A DNA stretch of 64,000 bases from Rostratula benghalensis (Eukaryota; Chordata; Aves; Charadriiformes; Rostratulidae). The notes beneath the pieces are model-generated. The model was given only the letters and a program-made list of their open reading frames with translations, did not search any database and was not told where the DNA came from. Positions 12,671 to 24,743 of this stretch are shown here, piece after piece (position 1 is the stretch's first letter; each line of letters opens with the position of its first letter). The stretch covers positions 6,672,053 to 6,736,052 of the forward strand of contig VXAI01000019.1 in the NCBI GenBank assembly GCA_013399305.1. The letters are read 5' to 3'. The position numbers were made by a program, and so were the translations under genes.

Positions 12671-15627
12671 ATGAGTAGTGCAGGCATTAGGTTCTGGGCA
12701 GCAGCTGGCTCATTGCAATTGTAATTTTCCATCACTCTTCAGCTCCCAGGTAACTGACAGCAGCCACTGTCATGGAATAAAGGACTACATTTTGCATAAA
12801 TGTATTGAGGTTTAATGGGAATAAAATATTTCCTTTATTGAGCAGTTGAATTCTAACTTTGCTTGCTCAGGCTCTGTGTGTCCCGCCGTTAAGCCCGGTA
12901 ACAAACTGGCAGTTCTGAAAATGCGGTGCTTCCCTATATTCTCTGTGCAGGAACAGCCAGTCTGGCACCAAACAGAAGAGGTAATAAGAAGCCCAATTAT
13001 CTATAACACATAAGCTCTTCGTTATCTGTTTCCCCTTTGAAAACACCACCTTTCTGTATCATCCTATATCTCATATCTACATTGTGCAGGATGCTGGCCT
13101 GAGTGCACTCGCTGCAGTTTAAGTGCAAACCAAAGCAGTTCTTAATTCTGAAGAATTAAGAATTATTAAGAATTGTTACTTAACAACAAGAAATACATGT
13201 ACACGGATCTTGAATAATATCCGTTTTGTGATTTTTTTTTCATTTACTTCAGTGCAGAATTTTTTAACTCAGCCACTCACAGGCCTAATAGACTCTTTAT
13301 CTCCTTAAGTTTGTCAAGCCACTACTTCAATTGTTAATAGAATGGACCATAAACTACAGGTTTTCATGTTAAAAGTTAATAAGAATTTAGAACTTAAAAG
13401 TAAAGTGTAATCTAAAAGGTAACTTTCGAATTTAAGGACATTTTGTTGACATTGTGGTCTGTGAAACATCAAAATATTATGAAAATGATATTTATTGTTT
13501 AATCCTGGCTGACTTCCATGTTCTGCAGCTGATAGCATTCACCTTGGCAAGCTCAGATATGACTTTTTACTAAACTAAAATTTCACTTTACAATTTACTT
13601 CACAATAGAAATTTATTACATGAAATAACGAATTGAAGGGAAAAATAAACTGACATGAAATACTGATAAATCCAGTATTTCAGGTTTCACTTTAGGAAAA
13701 GCTTCACTGCATTTCCAACTGATTGTAAATAGTTACCTCTGGAAGGAAGAAACAATCTCTGTGAATACTCAACCTTTGGCTGTTATTGATCAGTACTGGA
13801 AAAATGATACAAAACTGTATATTTTTTTGTTACAGCTTGCTCTCTATTCTTTCAGAAAAACTTTCATTCTTTCAGAATAAATCCTGGATTAACAGTAACT
13901 GATATAAATGCAGATAGGTGGAAAGGGGAGGAGCAAGCAGGAGAGAGATGTTGCCATAGCACAGATTTTCAGCCAGCAGTCGTTTTGAAAGGATGGGTTA
14001 GTCTGTTATAAAGATCACTGGGGACCAACAACTGATTCAAAATAGTACTAAATATCTCTAGATCACATGAACTCAGGCTAATTAGTTGGTTTAGTTTGTA
14101 ACTTCTCAAAAAAAAAAAAAGTTGCATACTTATTATAAATCAGCAATGTTTGACAGGATATGCTTCAGTCATAAGTTATTTAAGAAAGACCTTGTATACC
14201 TTCTTGAGCATAAAACACATTTCAACCTTAAATATAGAATCACCCATGTGTCGAGCTTCTGTAATATTTTAATCATGGTGCATTGAAAGGATTCTATGCC
14301 ATCCCCAAAGCACTCCTACAATTTAGTATTAGGAATGGACTGAAAACTAATGAACCTCCCACCCTTTTCCATATCAAAAGATGGATTTCTAGGAGCAGTA
14401 ATCAAGTCTGAAAGCAATTATGACAACTTCACTTGCATGAATAATGATTAATATACTCTTAGAATCCCGCATGTGCACCTTGCCCTCACTTGTGTTTCAA
14501 AACTCATGTATTCTTAATTAGAAATAATACTGACTGGGGAAAAATGTTTTTTAGAAAAAAACCTCCCAAAATCTATTTTTTATGGGAAATTTCTCCTCAA
14601 TTACTTTTTTAAAATGTTTTTATTCTAATGCCAAATGAAACCCTTTGTGCCATTTACCCCCGCAAAAAACCCCATAATCCATTCTACAGTAGCCTATTGA
14701 ATAAGACCTCTTTTCTCAAATATGAAAGAGTTTCCAGTTTACAGGGTTTGGAACAAACCCCTAAACTTGGCTTTCCTGCATTTCAGGTGTTAAAACATGA
14801 TGCTGTTGTGCTATTCTTTCTTATCCAGAAATTTTACCCAGGAGCTATAAAACTCACCTAATCAAACATGTACAACACATTTAAACATTTGCAGAAAATT
14901 TAATTTCTCGGAAAAAGCAAACATCAATAACCACTCGGAGTTTGAAAGTACATTTTTATGTTTACAGTTGTATGGTTATGTACACACTTAGGTCTGGAAT
15001 CTAAAATTCACTTGCTATTTATACACACTGGCTTTAGAATAAATCCTCTGGTTTTCAAATAACTTGTTCTTTATGTCACTATTGGCTGACATGACTCAAT
15101 CAGAGGGTGGATCTGACCAGATGCTTTGGCCGTCTTCTTTTAATGCTTTCATACCTTTCCATTTCTCAAATCTGCCCCCTGTTGTTTTAGTTACAGTAAA
15201 GAATTGATATTTAGTGATAGATTTGAAAACAAAACAAAACAAAAGTCAGACCTAATTTTCCTATAATGAATTTTCCCCGTAAGATTAGCTAATTAAATGA
15301 CTTGGCATTTTGATCCAAAGGCATACCCTTAAATTTTGCATGTCTATCCCCATGCAGTGTATCATTATGAAAATTACTATACTGCTATTTGCATTTCCTT
15401 CAACACTTTTCTCCTCTATGTGTAGGTGTTTCTATCAGTCTCAAAACTTGGAAGTGCAGGTAGAGTCAGTTATCCATGGAGAATTTGTCTTAGTGGCCCT
15501 TGCCTTTGAGAAGAAATTCTGAGAACACCTTTTGGGAATGTATTTGCTATGTACTTGTGAACCTGAAATGTTCATTGCATTTAAAGCCTGAATGAAACAT
15601 TTAGTAATTTCTGTTGATTTACTTGAA

Positions 15628-16443
15628 GGTAGGAAGGCTCTACAGAGGGACCTGGACAGGCTGGCTGGCTGGGATGATGGTATGAGGTTCAACAAAGCCA
15701 AGTGCTGGATCCTGCACTTGAGGTCACACCAATCCCATGAACACTTCAGGCTTGGGGAAGAGTGGTGGGAGCTGCCATCAGAAAAGGACCTGGGGGTGTT
15801 GGTCACAGCTGACTGAACATGAGCCAGCAGGGTGGCCAGTGGCCAAGAAGGCAAACAGCATCCTGGCCTGTAACAGGAACAGTGTGGCCAGCAGGACCAG
15901 GGCAGTGACTGTCCCCCTATACTCGGTATTGCTGAGGGCCCCACCTCGAGTGCTGTGTCCAGTTTTGAGTCCCTCACTCCAAGAAAGACCCTGAGGGGCT
16001 GGAAGTGTCCAGAGAAGGGAACGGAGCTGGTGAGGGGTCTGGAGCACAAGTCTTGTGAGGAGCAGCTGAGGGAGCTGGGGGTGTTCAGTCTGGAGAAAAG
16101 GAGCCTGAGGGGAGACCTTCTGGCTCTCTACAACCTCCTGAAAGGAGGGTGTAGCTGGAGGGAGTCACCCTCTTCTCCCAAGGTACAGGTGACAGGAGAG
16201 AAGAAGCAGTCTCAAGTTGCACCTGGAGAGGTTTAGGATTGATATTTTGAGAAATTTCTTCACCGAGAGGGTTATGAAACCTTAGAAGAAACTGCCCAGG
16301 GAAGTGGTGGAGATATTTAAAATCTGGGCAGACGTGGTGCTCATGGACATGGTTTAATGGTGGTTTTGTCAGTGCTGGGTTAATGGTTGGACTTGCTGAT
16401 TTGAAAAGTCCCTTCCAACCTGGACAATTCTATGGTTCTGTGA
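15628..16443 (+). mobile_element. CR1 LINE fragment, plus, longest copy here (about 815 bp)
   Basis: This is the longest CR1 remnant in the window and it reaches the 3' tail (caattctatggttctgtga). It carries the C-terminal part of ORF2, the reverse-transcriptase polyprotein. The first block, containing RDLDRLAGWDD and EKDLGVLV, is in one frame and ends in a stop at 15814. The next block, [19 protein letters not shown], is in a second frame. The last, with [10 protein letters not shown] and [12 protein letters not shown], is back in the first frame. At least two frameshifts and a stop therefore break it. The antisense strand carries a chance open frame of 202 codons that should not be annotated. 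Confidence 0.95.
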
Positions 16444-18526
16444 CTTTGTTTATCATGCTAATCTGGAGAGTGGTAACTTCAAAGACAGTCTCTCTTGCTT
16501 CAGTAGCACTGAGGCAATGTGGTGCTTATACTTTCTGAGAAAAGAAAGCACTTTCACAAATAGTATCATTGGGTGTTGAAAAAATGGTATTTTTTCACAA
16601 TACTTCACAATACTTCCTGTGCCTCTTGCTGAAGTGGACAGTGATCTACAATACAGCTGAGTCCCAACGAGGAACAGACTTGCTTCCCTAAGAAAATATG
16701 TATGTAAAAAGGGTTTTCCTAGGAAAGTCAAATACTGGGGTAGAAGAGGGTGGACAGAGCAAACGGAATGAAGAAGCTTCTAACAGATATGATCTCCATA
16801 GAAAAATAATGGCAGAAAAGATGCTGACTCTAGGAGAGAACTAAGTGAAAACAAAATGCTGACATTCAGTTCTTCATAGAAGAGAATTCTGGTTCTCTAT
16901 TTTTATTCGTAAGGTCAATCCCTTAAATGCCTTCTGTATTTAGTGAGATTTAGTATTACAAGAATTTATGGCCCGTACTGCAAAACCTGGATTCTTGGAT
17001 GCCTTTGTACTAGTAATTCCACTGTTGTCAAAAGAACTGCTCATGTCAGAGTCCATGAACCTATAGATTTTGAGGAAATACTACAGAACTCTAAACAGAT
17101 TTATGAAATGTTCCTTGTTTGCCACAATGGCATATTAGAATTAACAATGGTTAAAAAAGATTTGGATAATTCTGGAGAAATCTTTGAAATTCATCTACGC
17201 CATCCACTGAACTTTTATGAACAACTTAGTTTTTGAAAAAATGTTGGGGTGACTGTTAATCCAATGGGAACATACTGTTCTTGTTTAAATATAAATTCTA
17301 AGGAAGAAATAGACATTCTGAAAATTCAAACCAGTTTACCAGTTGCAGCTTTCTTGCTGTAAGGGAACAAGCTGCCCGATTCCAGTCCTGTTTGTCATTT
17401 CATTTGCCTAGTTTCTTTTGGTTTTGTTTTGTGGCTGTTGTGGTGGTTTGTGTTGTTTTTTGTTTTTTGTTTTTTGTTTTTTTTTTTCCCCTGTGTAGAC
17501 TGACAGATGAATAAGTAGCTAGGATTAAATAAAATTACCAGGTACACGGCACAAGTAATTTGTAACAATCAAGGTCTTGAGGTACACTGAAAATGAAGAA
17601 TTCTTCTAGGAAAGAATTTACAGTGTAAAAAGGCAGGATTAGTGTCATGGAAAGATTAGATAGTTAACAGTTTTTAGCAGCAAAGTGCTACCTTTATAAA
17701 GTTTCATTAATCTAGTCCATGACAGAGAGGATTTGGAGCAGCAAGGGAGCTGTATGAAGAATATGTAGACTATTACTGTTCTGCCATTGCCGCTGATGCA
17801 CTGTTGGGTTATCACTCCATGTCCCTTTCATCTTTTTATGATCTTTACATGCCCTATAGCTACTGCTACATTACATTTAATCATCTTTAGCAGCTTGAAT
17901 GTCAAAAAGTTAAATAGTTTTAATATCCTTTTTTTTACTTTAACAATATGCAACCTAACAGCACCTGTGCTGAGCTCATTAGAGCTATTGACAGAATTTG
18001 TGCCACCCAGTGCCGATGCCCTCACTATTCCTATGATCATGTGACTCATTTATGCACTATTAAACCTATAGAAGGTGATTTTACTACAGCCATGATTTTC
18101 CTTTGATACCATTCTGCCACCCAAATTGTCTCCCACTAATAACTCAGCTCTTAGTTACAGTTTTTCCATGTGCTGTCTATAGCCGAATAGAGAACAACTA
18201 GTAATGTAATCTACTGTAAAGCTGCTGCTTCAGATTTTTTTTCAGAATAATTAATCTGTTCTTACACCTATGTTAAGCTTAATTCAGACTTCCTTATGCA
18301 AACATTCCAGTTTCAGGCCTGTCTTTTCTGATAATTACAATATCAAGTACAAGTTATGATCACTGATGTTCAAGAAAGATGAGTTCAATTTGCTGCTAGG
18401 GTGATAAAAGGCAGAGAAAATACACAAAAGGTCTAACAGAATGCAACAAGGTTCATAAAGTAAAGGGTAGGAGGGAACAAGAATATCTTTTATAATTCAC
18501 TGGGGATGAGACAACTCTTTTTTAGC
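16444..18526. other. Unique DNA with a T/G-rich tract
   Basis: AT-rich sequence with a 10-bp tandem duplication (ttcacaatac twice) near 16602 and a T/G-rich simple repeat at about 17400-17488. A 97-codon frame at 16943-17236 looks somewhat protein-like but is unrecognised. No gene can be supported. Confidence 0.55.
17400..17488. repeat. T/G-rich low-complexity tract
   Basis: Runs of T separated by single G residues, in a GTTTTTT-like pattern that ends in a long T run followed by cccc. It resembles the tracts at 4117 and 33060 but has no common flanks with them, so it is a simple repeat and not a shared element. Confidence 0.8.
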
Positions 18527-18860
18527 TCAACACACCCCAGCAATTTGTGCTGGCAGCTCAGAAAGCCCCTGCACCCTGGGCTGCCTCCCCAGCAGGGCGA
18601 GAGGGGGGATTCTACCCCTCTGCTCTGCTCTGGAGAGAACCCCCTGCAGTGCTGCCTGCAGCTCTGGGGCCACCAACAGCAGAAGGATCTGTTGGAGCCT
18701 GGGTTGCCCAGAGAAGTTGCAGATGTCCCATCCCTGGAGGGGTTCAAGGCCAGGCTGGATGAGGCTTGGAGCAACCTGGTTGGTGGGAGGTGTCCCTGCC
18801 CAGGGCAGGGGGTTGGAACTGGGTAGTCTTTAATGTCCCTTCTAACCTAAACTATTCTGA
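18527..18860 (+). mobile_element. CR1 LINE fragment, plus, with internal deletion
   Basis: It starts in the CR1 stretch equivalent to caatttgtgctggcagctca and runs through the ctgctctgctctgg block to aaggatctgttgga at about 18694. There it jumps directly to gcctgggttgcccagagaag, which in full CR1 lies several hundred bases downstream. It then continues to the 3' part (ggaggtgtccctgcccaggg) and stops at taacctaaactattctg, just before the usual tail repeats. The join falls at a short ttgga/cc context and looks like a clean internal deletion. Open frames over it are CR1 relics. Confidence 0.9.
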
Positions 18861-20520
18861 AAAAAAATCTGTAAGGAGTTTCTTTCTATGGAGCAATAGT
18901 TAAAACAAATGATTGGCTGAAAATGATAGAAAAGGGGGGAGAAATGATAAACCTCTAACTGCAATATTTTTTGCTTAGAACATTTCAATCTTCAGTCCAT
19001 TCTCATTTCCCAGGTACCATTACTTTTTACTTCTCTTATTACTGAGTTAAGTATAAGTTCAAGATAAATCCAATATATTTTCCAAGGAAAGGACCTAGAA
19101 ACAGGTTAATGTTTTAAGTTTTACAGTCTATTGTCCATTTGGTGGTAACTGGCCAGAATTTTTTATCGAGATTCAAATTAAAACAGTGTTTTATGGGACA
19201 GGGTCAGTTTCAATCCCTTTTTGAAACTGTCTTTTAATTTTACTCTTATTAATGAAACATTTCTTTATCTTTTCAGCGTGACTTTTAGAAGACTTTTTTA
19301 CCTCCAGAACTTCTCAGGAAGAAGAAAAGGCTCTTCCCTGCCCAAAATCTACCATCTCTGAAGGCTTCTGCCTAAGCTTAAATATTTCCATCTGTGCATT
19401 TATGTAAGACATTATAATTTCCTAAACCTCATCTACAACATACAATCAGATGCAACCAGGTTTATAATCTCTTGCTTAGACTGAGTTTCACGATAAGATT
19501 AAAAGAAATACTATTCTAGACAGAAGCACATAATTATATTGCCATTGAAGAAGGGTAGTTACTAGAGATCATCTGAATACATCAATACAGAATTGATTCT
19601 TGTACTTTCAGTCTGCCTCCAGAGCAAATAGCAATAATATTCTTCATAAATACTCACAGAGAGCTACTTCTACTTGCTTGAATTAATCCAAAAAAGAGTG
19701 CAACATTCTGCCACTCATTAGGGAGCTTCCAAAAATTTCCCAGGCAATTTAATTTCTAAACAGACGTAACTTCTACATTTGCCTATCTGGTCCCAGAGAT
19801 TATAAATATGCTCAGTGTATCAGAATTACACTTATTTAGATATTTTGATTGTTAAATTATTTGTTTTATAGGTTTTTCACGGCTACAGCTCCATACATGA
19901 GCAGACATTTCCGACAAGGAATACACCTACACCAGCAAAGCCAGATGTTTGTTCATGGTTTCCTTAGTTAAAACATTAGGTTTTTGGCTCAAGCCTAAAA
20001 CAAATAAAACCTACTCTACAGAGCACGGTAAGCATTTGACATAACGTAATGTAATGGATTATAGTGTAACATAATCCAATGTACAATCAAAAATGTTTTA
20101 ATTACGTGCCTTTAATGATTGTCTTTAGGTTAGGGCTACTCTTTAAACACACAGTGTTACCAAAAAGAATGTAGAATTGCTCTGTTTTCCATTCCCCTGT
20201 GTCAAATACATATTTTTTCCTGGCAAAATCACAAGTGTTTTTTCTGTAAATGTCTACCCGAGGTTCTGAGTGTCTACCACTGTTACTGACAACTTCTTGT
20301 TGAATAGAAACATGTTCAGTACAAGAAAACCAGCAATTTCTGAAATAAACTGTTGGCAAGAGAACTGTTGCTCAAAATCAAAGGAATTGTTTTCATTATT
20401 ATGCAGAAGTGCTTTACACAGAGTGCCCATCTATGTCAGCTTAATGAATTTTGAATTAAAACAAAACTTTAGAACTAATTCTGACTAGTCTGTGATTATC
20501 GATTGATTTCATTATGTCTT

Positions 20521-20900
20521 GTGCAATTAAGGTGTGTTCATAATTAATTTATCTGGAAATACACAATGAATTGTTGCGAGTAACATTAGAGATGATTGGT
20601 GAAAGAACCCACCCTTTCTGGTAAGGGAACTGCGAGACAGTGCAGATGAATGGCTTTATGGCACCTTTCCCCTTTTAGCAATATAAATGGGAGGGATGGT
20701 CCCGAGATGCCTCGTTACTATTATCCCCCCACCTTCTCCTCGTTATGCAGCGCACCTCGTGCCACTTGAAGCAAGTTCCATCCTCTGGAGCGTACGATCT
20801 CGTGCTGATTAATGGTGATATATTGATCTCAGAGAGCTGGGTGTAGCAGCATTGCTCCATACACTGAACTTTCAATTGATTTTAAACAGAGTGATTTCCA
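20521..20900. promoter_or_regulatory. Candidate conserved non-coding element
   Basis: A cluster of CpG sites (about 20700-20810) sits in otherwise CpG-poor DNA, flanked by AT-rich homeodomain-type motifs (taattaattt, gctgattaatgg). The minus strand has a 66-codon frame (20675-20875) with a protein-like middle (APEDGTCFKWHEVRC) but weak splice signals around it. An enhancer-type element is my preferred reading; a coding exon is the alternative. Confidence 0.25.
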
Positions 20901-21689
20901 AAGTAATTCAACGGCGGTTTATTTATGAATCCATGTTAACCATAGACTTCTTTTTTTTTCTTTTTTGGCTCTGAAAGGTGGCATCTGGAGTAGTGTAGAG
21001 CTAGTCTTGACACAAACACTCACCCAACGGTGCTTCTTTAAGCAGTATTTCTTCAGATTATCAGCCAACAGACACATTTTAAATTAAAATATCTGTCTTG
21101 CGCCATAGGCAGAGGGCATGGAGATATCGAAGGGGAAGCAGGGAGTGAATAGCACTAAAGAAATTACACAGAATAGATTTCCAATAGGAAAAGAACACAA
21201 TTCTCCATGAAGTATTTAGAAACTTTTGTTTTTTTTAATTGTTCTGCTGATTTGTGCTCAAAACAGAATTATAGGCTTGTATAATTATATATACAAACAT
21301 TCCTCATGTAGTTACCCGATGGGTGACTGCTTGATAAGGGTTGGGTTTAAAAAGTGTTAAAACCAGTTCAGGTATAGCAGGTCAAAATTCACAAGGAGGA
21401 GACTGAATCCACTGAAATGTCCCCCAAACCCAATCTGCCCATTGAAGTTTCAAATTAAAGTACTTTGAAAATGATTTCTAAATCAGAAGGAATTTCAATT
21501 CTGACATTACTGAAATACATAGCTAAAGAGGAATCTGTCCTGTCACACCAATAACACTAGAAAGATAAATATTACATAATTCATCATTACTGTGTTGTTG
21601 ATATGTATCTCATGCTAATATTAAATCTACACATGTATGGAAATAGATGTGCATAAAATACACCCTGTGATTTCTTCTGCTGCAGCCCC

Positions 21690-21970
21690 CAGGCTCCCAT
21701 CATATTCACTGCTCGTGTTTCCTTGCCGCGTTCGGGGTGACGATTCAGCAAATTTCAAACCCACAGTTCTGCAGAAGTTCTATCCACTTTCCATATTCTT
21801 AGGCCATTAACCACACTAAGAGCTATTCCAGCCTCCGCTGTCCAAGGCAAAGGAAGAGCGAGGGCTGTGATTCATCCCCAGATGCAGAAAGCCATAATGA
21901 GAACATTTGTTCAAAGCCTGAACTGAGTCATATGCTTATCCATATTTATGGTGACAGAAAATAAAGCCTT
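21690..21970. promoter_or_regulatory. Candidate conserved non-coding element
   Basis: This stretch is balanced in base composition, keeps CpG (ccgcgttcggggtgacg) and lacks repeats and long frames. It ends in an AT-rich block with tatgcttatccatatttatg. The look is that of vertebrate conserved enhancers, but conservation cannot be tested from one sequence. Confidence 0.2.
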
Positions 21971-24346
21971 TGTATGTGTAAGCGAGGTTGGACATGCGTG
22001 TTTGGAAGTGAACACGCAGAGATTATCCCAAGCACTGAAGTAATTATTGAACATAATGAGGCCTATGCATCTTAAAATTTTTCTACAGTCCTTTAAAGAG
22101 ATGTTTAAATTTCTAATCTTTTAAGCGTGACCAGAATTATACTTCTCCACGGGCTTCGATTGACAGAAACAAGAGCTATAACTTTGTACACACATGATCC
22201 TACCCATGGAACTTACTGGCTGGAGACAAACATTTCACAGAAAGACAGAAAAGCAAACAAATTAACTTTTTCACACCACTTCACACTGTAAACACTGACT
22301 ATAAACAGCTTGTTTTGTTTCATATGAGTTCCTTCCTTCCCCACCACTTACTAATTTTGATTGATAAGGCAGCTTCTTATGTCTTTGGACTCTAGAACAT
22401 CTTGCCAGTCCTCCATGGGCAACAGGTTTTTAGTCAGATTTTCTGGCAAATCTGTTTACTCTGTCATACTTTGGCCTTTACCTTTTCCTCTGAAGATAAT
22501 TATGTTTGATGACAGTCTTGAATAACACGCATCTTACTAGTAATAGAATATCTTCCAAGTTTTCTAAGAGCCTCATAATAACATAGCACCAGATTCATCT
22601 AGACACGTTCATCACACTCCTGTGGATGTCATTTCAACAGCCATTCAGATGGATCTTTGAGCTTCGTTGGAATTTATCTTTGAGGGTGTTTGAGAACATG
22701 GATAATGAATCACGAGCAAGTTTTACTAAATATAACAGCTGTCAGCTAAAATGCATGGATAGTAGAAAACAGTGGGTTCCTGGTGTGGGAGTAAAAGACA
22801 AGTGTAAAAAATATCCGGTAAATGACTAACGGTTAATGTAGTATCTTATTTACTTACTTATTCCATGAGATTTTTTTTAAAATGTATTTCCTAAAGGAAA
22901 ATGGACATGAACGTGGAAGCCACTACTGATTTTTGCCAGTACTTTTTTGAACTTGGATGCAAAGTGCTGAAGGTACTAAATTCCTAGATCGATACAATAC
23001 TTGACCCCTAAGAATTCAGTATCCCCAGTATCTCTAGGATTTTTGGTGTAATAATATCGCTGAAAGTCCTGAAATGTTTTCTGTTTAGGAAGAATAGCTT
23101 GGAGATGGAATCCTGTTCTGATAGAAAGTGGTATTAGTAGCAGAAAATAAGCAGAATTACTGTAACTTCACCTCTGCTCGCACCCATTGTTGCTCTCCAT
23201 TCATTTAAAATCACTTTTTATTTCTTGAGTCCCTGAAGGACTCATGGACAAGGATTATGTCCTCTTGTTCATAATGTATCATTACCATTCAGTACTGAGA
23301 GAGATTCTGAATTTCTGATATTCCAAAATTGTCGCCTGGCCTTTACTCATTCTACTTGAGCTAATTCCAATGAAAGCCCCTAGGAGAGGTGATGAAAACA
23401 GTCTGAGGAAGAACCTCTGAGCTCTAGTGGCTTGAATAAGGCCATAGCCCTTCCATTCTAAGCTTCAGTGCTGCTGAATTTAGCATCACGAGGCTGTTTC
23501 TCTGTGTAGTGGCAGGTGTTGTGAATTGGAAAGACTTTACCAGGAAACTCATGACTATGATTACTTTGACAACTAAGATGAATGCATTCTGGATGACTTT
23601 GAGCTTTCAAACTTCTTTGGAACTCCTTATAGAGTTTTAATAAAGTTGGTTTATTATATCTACAGTTCTGGGATATTAGAGCTCATTTAGTTATTAACAT
23701 TTCACGCATATGCATATGTAATATCTATATAAATACTATCACTCATGCCTTTTATATATATCAAAGCAACAAAAAGTAGTAGAATTCATTGTCTATATCA
23801 CATCACATATTTTTCACCTTATGATTTCCAGGGTATGTTTGATATAATCTTTTCATCACACACAAAATGAGCTTATCTTCAGGCACCAGTTTGCAAAAAT
23901 TAAGCTTCCACATCAGGCACTGCTGGGAATGTACACACATCCCTGAAACCAGCAGGGCCCATTGAAGAACTGGACACATGTTACAGACTTAAATTGACAT
24001 CTACTAGATACTTAGAAGGCAAAGCTGCTGCTGTTCTGGCTCACGTTTACATTTCTCTGCTTAGATGTTATTTCAAGTTTTGATACTTTTCCAAAAACAA
24101 AAGCAGCTCTTTTTTTGTAAGGGGAGGAAAAACAACCTTTCCCACCTTCATGAGTTTTGCAGCCACATAAAGGAGATAAAATATTGGCCCAGGCTCTTGA
24201 TGTGAATCTGTAGTGTCTGCCCCTACTGGCCTTAAGATATGTTGACCCAGTAATTCATTTATCATGGCTTATTTCATTTGTTTCCATGTATACCATAACT
24301 ATGTAATCATCATGATGTGTTCTGTGTCCTCATATGGGATTAAGAT

Positions 24347-24651
24347 NNNNNNNNNNNNNNNNNNNNNNNNNNNNNNNNNNNNNNNNNNNNNNNNNNNNNN
24401 NNNNNNNNNNNNNNNNNNNNNNNNNNNNNNNNNNNNNNNNNNNNNNNNNNNNNNNNNNNNNNNNNNNNNNNNNNNNNNNNNNNNNNNNNNNNNNNNNNNN
24501 NNNNNNNNNNNNNNNNNNNNNNNNNNNNNNNNNNNNNNNNNNNNNNNNNNNNNNNNNNNNNNNNNNNNNNNNNNNNNNNNNNNNNNNNNNNNNNNNNNNN
24601 NNNNNNNNNNNNNNNNNNNNNNNNNNNNNNNNNNNNNNNNNNNNNNNNNNN
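24347..24651. other. Assembly gap (305 N)
   Basis: A run of N from 24347 to 24651. The sequence resumes inside an AAAAG microsatellite, so the gap almost certainly comes from that repeat. The true missing length may differ from 305. Lysine-rich and phenylalanine/leucine-rich frames across the gap are artefacts. Confidence 0.98.
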
Positions 24652-24743
24652 AGAAAAGAAAAGAAAAGAAAAGAAAAGAAAAGAAAAGAAAAGAAAAGAA
24701 AAGAAAAGAAAAGAAAAGAAAAGAAAAGAAAAGAAAAGAAAAA
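24652..24743. repeat. AAAAG pentanucleotide microsatellite
   Basis: About eighteen near-perfect AAAAG units run from the gap edge to aaagcattc. All units are identical by eye, so the array is young or still changing in length. The left end is lost in the gap, so the full array is longer than what is visible. Confidence 0.97.

Larger units (their letters stand above)
7252..15627. other. 8.4 kb of unique AT-rich DNA
   Basis: This is the first long span without CR1. It contains a possible LTR remnant (10448-10722), a CT run at about 11236-11253, a CpG-retaining patch at about 12370-12670 and an AAAAC run near 15225-15243. The longest frame, 135 codons at 7470-7877, ends in a basic tail and is unrecognised. 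A GAAG/gtaaga donor-like site lies inside it, but no partner acceptor with a good pyrimidine tract is evident. I see no supported gene. Confidence 0.55.
18861..24346. other. 5.5 kb of unique DNA, some regulatory-looking segments
   Basis: No repeats of known type and no supported gene. Two sub-regions (about 20521-20900 and 21690-21970) have more CpG and a more balanced, motif-rich text than their surroundings and are listed separately. A small hairpin (tggattat / ataatcca) lies at 20055-20078. The rest is AT-rich filler with short frames only. Confidence 0.55.

Noticed and set aside
13141..13176. AT-rich inverted and direct repeats of attcttaa/ttaagaat
   Set aside because: Short and low complexity; expected by chance in AT-rich DNA.
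15441..16049. 202-codon open frame on the minus strand, the longest without N
   Set aside because: Most of it is the antisense of the plus-strand CR1 copy at 15628-16443; the residues have no family likeness and the sense strand explains the text.
16943..17236. 97-codon frame with a slightly protein-like end (EIFEIHLRHPLNFYEQ)
   Set aside because: Follows AT-rich composition; no homology recalled, no acceptor or donor at useful places.
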